A DNA stretch of 64,000 nucleotides. It comes from Oceanihabitans sediminis (GTDB taxonomy: Bacteria > Bacteroidota > Bacteroidia > Flavobacteriales > Flavobacteriaceae). This document shows, piece after piece, positions 57,500 through 64,000 of this stretch. The first letter of the stretch is position 1. Every line of letters starts with the position of its first letter. A program made the position numbers and the translations under genes. Location of the stretch: the NCBI RefSeq assembly GCF_003337215.1, contig NZ_QPIG01000001.1, forward strand, positions 248,001 to 312,000, written 5' to 3'. The notes beneath the pieces are model-generated. The model was not told the origin of the DNA and did not search any database. It saw only the letters and a program-made list of their open reading frames with translations.

Positions 57500-60400
57500 A
57501 TGATAGACTTCAATTTCAAAAAGTGGAATACCATTTTAGGTTGGTTTTCTTTTTTTATAGCTTTAATCACTTATAGTTTAACAGTTGAACCTACCGTTAG
57601 CTTTTGGGATGCTGGAGAATATATTTTAACTTCTTCTAAACTGCAAGTTGGTCACCCACCAGGTGCTCCCCTATTTCAAATGATGGGTGCATTCTTTTCT
57701 ATGTTTGCTATGGATCCTGCACAAATTGGATTTGTAATGAATATGATGAGTGCTTTTTCTAGTGCATTCACCATTATATTTATGTTTTGGACCATTACAC
57801 TTTTACTTAAAAAGATAATTGGTTTTACTAACGCTTCATGCGAAGAAAACAAATCAAACGAACAATTAACAAAACAACAATATATTGCTATTCTTGGCTC
57901 TGGACTTGTAGGCAGTTTGGCTTTTACTTTTACAGATTCTTTTTGGTTTAATGCTGTAGAAACAGAGGTGTACGCCATGGCAACCTTAATTATGTCTGTA
58001 TTATTCTGGCTAGGGCTTCGTTGGGAACAGGATATGCACAAACCTAGGGGAAACCGTTGGCTTATTTTAATAGCCTTTATTATCGGGCTTTCTTTTGGAG
58101 TACATTTCATGGGGTTATTGACTATTCCTGCAATAGGTTTAATTTATTTCTTTAAAAACTATAAAGAAGTAACTGTAAAAAACTTTATTGTTGCCAATGT
58201 GGTAGCAGTAGCTATTTTACTTGTCATCTTCAAACTACTTGCTCCTAATATTTTAAGATACTTTAGTGTTTTAGAAATTTTCTTTGTGAATACTGTAGGG
58301 CTTCCGTTTAACTCCGGAACTATCATCGCGCTGGTTCTTTTAGTTGGAGCTATTTATTACGGATTAGATTACACAAGAAAGAAAAACTACATTCACTTAA
58401 ACACAGCAATTCTTTGTGTTACTTTTATTATGATTGGATTCTCTTCATGGACTATGCTTCCTATAAGAGCAAATGCCAATGTTGTTGTAAATGAAAACAA
58501 CCCTTCTAGTGCAAGAGAGCTTTTAGCTTACTATAATTTAGAACAATACCCAGAAACACATTTGTTTTACGGCCCGCAGTTTACAGATCAGTATTCTGGA
58601 TTAGATGAAATTGAGCCATATATAGATGATAAGCCTAAATATGAGAAAGACGAAGTTAATGGCAAGTATGTTGTTGTAAATGACTACAAAAAAGCGAAGC
58701 AAAACTACAACCATAAACACGCCTCTCTCCTACCTAGAATGTGGAGTCCAGATAATGCCAAAAACTATTTAATGTTTACTGGTATTTTAGATTTTAAACT
58801 GAAACCTGAATACCAACTAGAAGAAGAGCTAAGAAAATCGATTTTTGATTTTAGAACAGATCTTTCTAATGGATTAATTGGTTACGAAGATTATCATAAC
58901 TTTTTAAAGCAATTTGGTCAATATTTAGATATTGAAAAACCTTCTTTAATAAGTAATATTATTTACATGTTTGAATACCAATTAGGGTATATGTACTGGA
59001 GGTATTTTATGTGGAATTTCACCGGAAAACAAGATGATATTCAAGGAAAATATGACAACCACGGAAACTGGATTAGTGGAATTAATTTTATAGACGAATG
59101 GCACCTAGGTTTATCTCAAGAAAACTTACCTAGTGATGTAAAAAACAATAAGGGAAGAAATACCTACTACTTTTTACCGCTCATCTTAGGGCTTATAGGT
59201 CTGTTCTTTTTATTCAATAGAGACAAAAAAGTTTTCTGGAACATGCTAGTATTTTTCCTTTTTACAGGAATAGCAATTCAAGTTTATACCAACGTAAGAC
59301 CATTTGAACCTAGAGAGCGAGACTACTCCCTTGTAGGATCTTTCTATGTATTTGCACTATGGATTGGTTTTGGAGTTTATGCTATATATGACGGATTAAG
59401 AAAATATGTTTCTTCTAATTTACTAGCACCTTCTATTACATTAGTTTGTTTAGTTTTAGTTCCTGGAATTTTAGCAGCAAACAATTGGGACGATCATGAT
59501 AGATCTAACAAATACACTGCTGAAGCAATGGCAAGAATGTACTTAGACTCTTGTGAGGAAAATGCCATATTGTTTACTATTGGTGATAACGACACCTTCC
59601 CACTTTGGTATGCGCAAGAAATTGAAGGACACAGAACAGATGTTCGTATTATCAATACAAGCTTATTCCAAACAGATTGGTATATCGATCAAATGAAACG
59701 CAAGTCGTATCAAAGTGACCCAATACCATCTCAGTTTACTCACGACCAATATAAGCACGGTACTAGAGATTATATAGCTAAGCGATTAGTCTCTAGAGAC
59801 ACCTTGATGATTAAAGACTTCTTAGACTTTGTAGGAAGTGATGAGCCAAGAACAAAACTTAGTTACATCATCAGACAACAAGGAGATGATCCTAACAATT
59901 ACCCAAGTCAATTAGTAAATTCTAACTATTTACCTGTTGAAAATATTAGAATTCCGGTTAATAAAGAAAACGTATTAAAATACGGAATCGTAAAAGAGAA
60001 AGACGCCGATAAGATTGTTGACTATATAGATATTAAAATAGGTGGAAGCGCCTTGTTTAAAAACCGATTATTAATGCTAGACATTATTGCTAATAATGAT
60101 TGGAAAAGACCTATTTACTTTACAGGTGGCGCTTATAACGAAGAAGATTATATTTGGATGAAAGACTATTTACAATTAGATGGACTATGCTACAAACTAG
60201 TACCTATCAAAACTCCTGTAGATAGAGCAAACCCGTTTGATATGGGAAGAGTTGATAGCGAAACCATGTATAATATTGTTAAAAAATGGGATTGGGGTAA
60301 CAGTAATAGTCCGGATATTTATCACGATGTGGAGACTAGAACAAATTCTATTACTTACAGAGGAAATTTAGCGCGCTTAGTAGAGCAGTTTATCAATGAG

Positions 60401-60790
60401 GACAAGCCTAAAAAAGCAGAAGAAATTGCAGACCTTGCAATGGAAAAGATGCCTGTAGAATACTTTGGTTACTACACTTTATTAGAGCCTTATATTAGTG
60501 CTTATTACGAAGTTGGCGCTAAAGAAAAAGCCCGTAAACTTTTTAAAGACGTAAGTATTAAGTACCAAGAAAACTTAAATTATTACAGTTCATTAGACCA
60601 TAGAAAACAAAGAGAACTTGGTGAGGAAATTATTACAGATATTGAACGCTACAAAGCATTAGTAGATGTAGTAATTAATTACGATAATGAGTTTGCAGAA
60701 AAAGAAAGCAAAACATTTACTAACTTCTTACAATTGTTTAGCCATTTTAATTCTGGTTACGATGAGGCAGACGAGCAGTTTTTAGATTAA
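57500..60790 (+). CDS. Large DUF2723 membrane protein (glycosyltransferase family 117-like)
   Basis: A 1096-aa protein. The N-terminal DUF2723 region has TM helices and the motif EPTVSFWDAGEYILTSSKLQ with HPPGAPLF, as in lipid-phosphate-sugar-dependent GT-C glycosyltransferases. A second group of TMs lies around 560-670, followed by a soluble C-terminal region of about 400 residues with TPR-like helices near the end. By fold it is a candidate protein O-glycosyltransferase of the Bacteroidota, but acceptor and donor are unproven. It is isolated, with its own candidate promoter and a hairpin after it. Confidence 0.88.
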   Translation: MIDFNFKKWNTILGWFSFFIALITYSLTVEPTVSFWDAGEYILTSSKLQVGHPPGAPLFQMMGAFFSMFAMDPAQIGFVMNMMSAFSSAFTIIFMFWTITLLLKKIIGFTNASCEENKSNEQLTKQQYIAILGSGLVGSLAFTFTDSFWFNAVETEVYAMATLIMSVLFWLGLRWEQDMHKPRGNRWLILIAFIIGLSFGVHFMGLLTIPAIGLIYFFKNYKEVTVKNFIVANVVAVAILLVIFKLLAPNILRYFSVLEIFFVNTVGLPFNSGTIIALVLLVGAIYYGLDYTRKKNYIHLNTAILCVTFIMIGFSSWTMLPIRANANVVVNENNPSSARELLAYYNLEQYPETHLFYGPQFTDQYSGLDEIEPYIDDKPKYEKDEVNGKYVVVNDYKKAKQNYNHKHASLLPRMWSPDNAKNYLMFTGILDFKLKPEYQLEEELRKSIFDFRTDLSNGLIGYEDYHNFLKQFGQYLDIEKPSLISNIIYMFEYQLGYMYWRYFMWNFTGKQDDIQGKYDNHGNWISGINFIDEWHLGLSQENLPSDVKNNKGRNTYYFLPLILGLIGLFFLFNRDKKVFWNMLVFFLFTGIAIQVYTNVRPFEPRERDYSLVGSFYVFALWIGFGVYAIYDGLRKYVSSNLLAPSITLVCLVLVPGILAANNWDDHDRSNKYTAEAMARMYLDSCEENAILFTIGDNDTFPLWYAQEIEGHRTDVRIINTSLFQTDWYIDQMKRKSYQSDPIPSQFTHDQYKHGTRDYIAKRLVSRDTLMIKDFLDFVGSDEPRTKLSYIIRQQGDDPNNYPSQLVNSNYLPVENIRIPVNKENVLKYGIVKEKDADKIVDYIDIKIGGSALFKNRLLMLDIIANNDWKRPIYFTGGAYNEEDYIWMKDYLQLDGLCYKLVPIKTPVDRANPFDMGRVDSETMYNIVKKWDWGNSNSPDIYHDVETRTNSITYRGNLARLVEQFINEDKPKKAEEIADLAMEKMPVEYFGYYTLLEPYISAYYEVGAKEKARKLFKDVSIKYQENLNYYSSLDHRKQRELGEEIITDIERYKALVDVVINYDNEFAEKESKTFTNFLQLFSHFNSGYDEADEQFLD

Positions 60791-60817
60791 GAAGATTATT
60801 TCCATATAATACCTTTA

Positions 60818-60862
60818 CAAATCTCCTTAAAAGCTAAAATTAAGCGTTTTTAAGGAGATTTG
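60818..60862 (+). terminator. Long hairpin after the DUF2723 gene
   Basis: A perfect 15-bp stem (60818-60832 with 60848-60862) plus 3 inner base pairs with a short bulge, between the DUF2723 stop and the deacetylase gene. The T-run after it is weak (TTTGCTTTAG), so it may be a terminator or a processing hairpin. Confidence 0.6.
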
Positions 60863-60889
60863 CTTTAGTAGCAACACGAAAGTAGCATC

Positions 60890-61537
60890 ATGAATTTAAC
60901 TCCAGTAAAAACACCTTTAGTCGTTAAAAAAATCTTCCCAAACTATATATGGGATATAAAGACGAACGCAAAGGAAATTTACTTGACTTTCGATGATGGC
61001 CCGACACCCGAAATCACAAAATGGACTTTAGAAACTCTTAAGCAATACAATGCTAAAGCCACCTTTTTCTGTATTGGAAATAATATTGAAAAACACCCTA
61101 AAATCTTTTATGATATATTAAAAGAAGGACATTCTATAGGGAACCATACCCACAACCATATAAAAGGCTGGAAAACTTCGGCAGAAGACTATTTAGCGAA
61201 TGTAAAGAAGGCACAAGAGGTAATTGACACTGCAACTGGAAAAGAAAAATTAGAAGAGGTAAAACTTTTTCGCCCTCCTTACGGACAAATAAGCCCAAAA
61301 CAAGGTTCAGAATTGCTAAAAATAGGCTATAAAGTAATCATGTGGGATGTACTTTCAATAGATTGGGACGCTTCTGTTTCTAAAGAAAGATGCTTAAACA
61401 ATGTGATTTCAAAGGCAGATTCTGGAAGTGTTGTTGTATTTCATGATAGTGTAAAAGCCTCTAAGAACTTACAGTATGCTTTACCAAGAACACTAGCGTT
61501 TTTTAGTAAAAAAGGCTATACTTTTAAAGCTTTATAA
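60890..61537 (+). CDS. Polysaccharide deacetylase (NodB homology domain)
   Basis: A 215-aa CE4-type enzyme with the catalytic TFDDGP at 33-38, metal-binding H86 and H90 in GNHTHNH, and the FRPPYGQ motif. It de-N-acetylates or de-O-acetylates glycans such as peptidoglycan or chitin oligomers. No signal peptide or TM is visible, so it may be cytoplasmic or exported in another way. The gene is convergent with the thioredoxin-like gene, ending 3 bases before its stop. Confidence 0.92.
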   Translation: MNLTPVKTPLVVKKIFPNYIWDIKTNAKEIYLTFDDGPTPEITKWTLETLKQYNAKATFFCIGNNIEKHPKIFYDILKEGHSIGNHTHNHIKGWKTSAEDYLANVKKAQEVIDTATGKEKLEEVKLFRPPYGQISPKQGSELLKIGYKVIMWDVLSIDWDASVSKERCLNNVISKADSGSVVVFHDSVKASKNLQYALPRTLAFFSKKGYTFKAL

Positions 61538-61539
61538 TT

Positions 61540-61836
61540 CTAAACGTAAGTTTGAATAAGGTTAATTAACGTATTGGCATCATGCTCCCCTGTTTGCCTC
61601 CATTTCATTTCGCCATTTTTGTAGATTATTAATGTTGGAAGTTTTTTAACACGTAAAGCTTCAGCCAATTCTCGGTTTTTATCTACATCAATTTTAATAA
61701 CTTTCACCTTATCACCAAGCGCAGCCGCTACATCTCTTAGTATAGAATGCATTGCTGTAGATTGTTCATTCCACTCTGTAAAAAAGTCTAAGAGCACAGG
61801 AGTTTCTACATCTATAATTTCTCCAAATTTTGACAT
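61540..61836 (-). CDS. Thioredoxin-fold protein without active-site cysteines
   Basis: A 98-aa protein with the whole thioredoxin fold: VLLDFFTEW, the central strand KVKVIKIDVDKN, the cis-proline KKLPTLIIYKNGE. The WCGPC active site is replaced by WNEQS (residues 22-26) and the protein has no Cys at all. It cannot do thiol redox work; it may be a chaperone-like or binding protein. Cytoplasmic, with no signal peptide. It is convergent with the deacetylase gene and next to a metallophosphoesterase on the same strand. Confidence 0.88.
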   Translation of the reverse strand: MSKFGEIIDVETPVLLDFFTEWNEQSTAMHSILRDVAAALGDKVKVIKIDVDKNRELAEALRVKKLPTLIIYKNGEMKWRQTGEHDANTLINLIQTYV

Positions 61837-61910
61837 ATCCTTTGGTTTTTGGTCAAATGTTGTATAGTAAAAATAATAATTTTATTACTAAATATAACAT
61901 TTAATAGCGA

Positions 61911-63203
61911 TTATGCACTAACCGAACCTCGTTTTAGTTCAATAACTGTTATTTCTGGCCAAATTCCAACACGCCCAGGAAATGCTAAAAAACCGAAGCC
62001 TCTATTTACATATAAGTACTGCCCAGCTTCTTTGTATAGTCCTGCCCATCTAGGGTAACGGTATTTTACCGGACTCCATTTGAAGTTAAAAAATGGAATT
62101 TCAATACCAAACTGCATTCCGTGAGTATGCCCTGAAAGCGTTAAGTGAATCTTCTTTTCAAAGTCAATAATATTAGGCTCCTCTAAAACCTTGTTTAAAT
62201 TAAATCTATCACTTTGGTCTACCTCTTTCTCTTTATAATCGAAGTGAGAAGGGTCATGAGACATTAATACATTAAAACTATTTTCTTCTAGGTTTTTGGT
62301 TGCTTCTTTTAAGCTTCCGCGCTTCGGAAAATGTCTAGAAGCTCCCCAATTTTCCACACCTAGAATATTAATTTTCTCTCCATTTCTTTCGATAGCCCTA
62401 CTTTCATTCAGTAATAAATCAAAACCTATTTCCTTATGAACCTGCTCTAACTTATTTTGATTCTCCTGAATTTCTTCCTTGGTTTTATAAGCATAATAAC
62501 CATAATCATGGTTTCCTAAGACAGCATATTTTCCATCTTTAGCTTCTAACCTTTTAAAAATATCTACCCATGGATGCATTTCTTCTGCAACAGAATTCAC
62601 CATATCTCCGGTAAACACTATCGTATCACTTTTCTGCTGGTTGATTAGGTCGATAGCATATTCTATTTTCTCTTTATTATCGAAACTTCCTGCATGTACA
62701 TCACTAATTTGTGTAATGGTATAGCCGTCAAAAGAAGCTGGTAAATCCTCAAAAACCACTTGTTGCTTGATTACTTTGAAGTTGTATTTCCCTTTTATCA
62801 CCCCATAAAGAAACCCTGCAAATGGTATTGCAGCAACACCAAGCGCTAGCTGACTAACAAATTTTCTTCTGGAAGGAATAGCTTCTTTAATGGTATTATC
62901 GCTCTTAAAATAATGGAAGGCCGTTTCGAAAACACGAACAATATCTTCGGTAAAAAGAAAAGCAAAAACAAAAAGCTTCGGAACTACATAAGTCAGAAAT
63001 AAAGCAACGGTATAACCGGTATTTAAACTAAACTTACCATCTTTTTGCACTAGGTACATTTGGTAGTAAGACACTGCACAAACCACTGCAAACAGTACCC
63101 AAAAACCAATAAGTACAAACTTATTTCTAGTTAGGGTTCGTAAGGCAGAAAAGGTATAAAACTCTAGTAATAAAACTAAAGGTATTAAAATTATAAATCG
63201 CAT
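61911..63203 (-). CDS. Membrane-anchored metallophosphoesterase (YkuE/YaeI-like)
   Basis: A 430-aa protein. The N-terminal 130 residues have four TM helices (about 4-20, 30-48, 66-95), then RRKFVSQLALGVAAIPFAGFLYG, a Tat-like or further TM. The catalytic domain (about 160-425) has all metallophosphoesterase motifs: DVHAG, GDMVN, GNHDYG, SHDPSHFD and GHTHG, for two metal ions. YkuE-type enzymes are UDP-sugar or lipid pyrophosphatases; the substrate here is unknown. It is 74 bases upstream of the thioredoxin-like gene on the same strand. Confidence 0.9.
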   Translation of the reverse strand: MRFIILIPLVLLLEFYTFSALRTLTRNKFVLIGFWVLFAVVCAVSYYQMYLVQKDGKFSLNTGYTVALFLTYVVPKLFVFAFLFTEDIVRVFETAFHYFKSDNTIKEAIPSRRKFVSQLALGVAAIPFAGFLYGVIKGKYNFKVIKQQVVFEDLPASFDGYTITQISDVHAGSFDNKEKIEYAIDLINQQKSDTIVFTGDMVNSVAEEMHPWVDIFKRLEAKDGKYAVLGNHDYGYYAYKTKEEIQENQNKLEQVHKEIGFDLLLNESRAIERNGEKINILGVENWGASRHFPKRGSLKEATKNLEENSFNVLMSHDPSHFDYKEKEVDQSDRFNLNKVLEEPNIIDFEKKIHLTLSGHTHGMQFGIEIPFFNFKWSPVKYRYPRWAGLYKEAGQYLYVNRGFGFLAFPGRVGIWPEITVIELKRGSVSA

Positions 63204-63299
63204 GGTTTTGTTTTAAGTGTCTGCAAAGATAATTTTAAAAACAAAGAAAATACCTTAAGGTGTTGTTAATAAACCACTAAAGCTTTTAACAAAAGGCCT

Positions 63300-64000
63300 T
63301 TATTTATCATAAACAATATAAGCAGAAACCATCCAATAATTGATTTTATCTCCGTCTATAGCCTGAGCTCCAGGAATAGAAAATTCAAAAGTATGGTTTC
63401 CTTTTTCTACATTGCCTAAGTCTATTATTTCTGGCAGAACATCACTTCCCGGACACCAGTTAGATCTAGAATAATCGGAAGAAGCAATACGCTCTTCTAT
63501 CTCCTCCCCTTTCCAAGTAGTGGTTTCTGTCCATACTCCTGAAGTAGGATTAAAACGTCTAAAACTAGCACAATCCTCTCGCCAAGGAACAAATTGCTTT
63601 ATCACTTTTGAGTTGAACTTGATGATGTTTTCTTTTTCTGTAAACTCATCGCCACCTTTATGCCCGCCATGACCTGTGGTGATATAATACAGTTTTGCGT
63701 TTTTTAATGTTTCTGAAACAGGTAGATCTATTGAAAGATTTCCTTTTGAAAAAGCATCATAAAACCTTTGAGCTCCAGCATATTTAGAAGTATTCAACAC
63801 AGAAATAACCTCTTGTTTTTTCTTAACATGATTTGGAATAGTACTTTCTTCAAAGTCAAGTTGCACAGAAATATTATACCCTTGTTTGGTCCAAGTATCT
63901 ATAAACACTCCGATATAAACCTCATCCTCTAATAAAGGTAAAAGATGTGTAATGTTTTGTTCCCATTGAACCGCATCTTCCCACTTTGGAATATACACCG
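63300..64000 (-). CDS. PNGase F-like peptide-N-glycosidase, C-terminal part (N-terminus beyond window)
   Basis: At least 233 residues, open through the right edge, so the start lies outside. The sequence resembles the C-terminal (second) domain of PNGase F: GHGGHKGGDEF, the paired PWREDCASFRRFNP segment, SSDYSRSNWCPGSDVLP and a beta-sandwich end. PNGase F cleaves N-glycans from asparagine. No type IX secretion C-terminal domain is seen: it ends VSAYIVYDK. The catalytic N-domain residues cannot be checked. Bacteroidota secrete such enzymes or use related proteins of unknown role. Confidence 0.8.
   Translation of the reverse strand, partial: VYIPKWEDAVQWEQNITHLLPLLEDEVYIGVFIDTWTKQGYNISVQLDFEESTIPNHVKKKQEVISVLNTSKYAGAQRFYDAFSKGNLSIDLPVSETLKNAKLYYITTGHGGHKGGDEFTEKENIIKFNSKVIKQFVPWREDCASFRRFNPTSGVWTETTTWKGEEIEERIASSDYSRSNWCPGSDVLPEIIDLGNVEKGNHTFEFSIPGAQAIDGDKINYWMVSAYIVYDK

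Noticed and set aside
1-64000. CRISPR arrays, IS elements, integrases, phage genes, toxin-antitoxin or restriction systems
   Set aside because: Looked for on both strands and none seen; repeated short sequences are only hairpins and terminators, and gene order is typical of core flavobacterial DNA.

Overview
The window looks like a chromosomal segment of a flavobacterium (Bacteroidota, most likely Flavobacteriaceae). Base composition is strongly AT-rich. Leaders lack Shine-Dalgarno motifs. Several promoters fit the Bacteroidota TTG-N17-23-TAnnTTTG pattern. Marker genes include SprA (type IX secretion/gliding), a PorP/SprF-like protein, RemB, the alternative complex III (ActABCDEF) and the malic enzyme-phosphotransacetylase fusion. 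I cannot fix the genus from sequence alone. I see no IS element, integrase, phage gene, CRISPR array or plasmid function: this is core genome with normal synteny.

Layout. (1) 1-2.5 kb: the end of a charged protein, an OmpH/Skp chaperone and murI, then a gamma-carbonic anhydrase-like gene on the minus strand. (2) 2.7-8.3 kb: PorP/SprF-like protein (minus), then plus-strand Nfu scaffold, dodecin, a DUF255 thioredoxin-domain protein broken by an in-frame TAA, and an MscS channel. (3) 8.3-16.0 kb: one minus-strand operon, read as ABC ATPase, two MacB-like permeases, adaptor, TolC, second adaptor, tsaB. (4) 16.2-21.6 kb: cytochrome oxidase assembly and small subunits (cyoE, two subunit III genes, subunit IV, a Sco-like protein lacking cysteines, SCO1, DUF420/CtaM-like protein, a 73-aa CxxC membrane protein). 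(5) 21.7-39.2 kb: minus-strand ruvB, cytochrome P450, queG, maeB, ruvA, sprA, gcvH, vanZ, tonB, remB. The stretch from sprA to remB links the outer-membrane translocon SprA with the gliding protein RemB. (6) 39.4-50.8 kb: actABCDEF-ctaC-ctaD, a quinol-to-oxygen respiratory supercomplex operon. (7) 50.9-57.3 kb: SPOR protein, then rimP-nusA-infB, a tandem universal stress protein and tRNA-Gln(UUG). (8) 57.5-64 kb: a giant DUF2723/GT117 membrane protein, polysaccharide deacetylase, cysteine-less thioredoxin, membrane metallophosphoesterase and the C-terminal part of a PNGase F-like protein cut by the window edge.

How the parts fit. ActA-F oxidises quinol and passes electrons to the aa3-type oxidase (CtaD/CtaC with the subunit III/IV genes at 18.6-20.7 kb). 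CyoE, SCO1 and the DUF420 protein build the haem and copper centres. TonB, RemB, SprA and the PorP/SprF-like protein belong to the energised outer membrane and secretion/gliding machinery.

No obviously new multi-gene defence or mobile system is present. The items most worth a second look are: an intrinsic-terminator-like hairpin in the rimP-nusA-infB leader; RemB carrying a TonB C-terminal-like domain on an outer-membrane barrel; two redox-fold proteins that have lost their active cysteines (Sco-like, thioredoxin-like); the uncharacterised CxxC membrane protein in the oxidase cassette; the nonsense codon in DUF255; and three genes that must use TTG starts.
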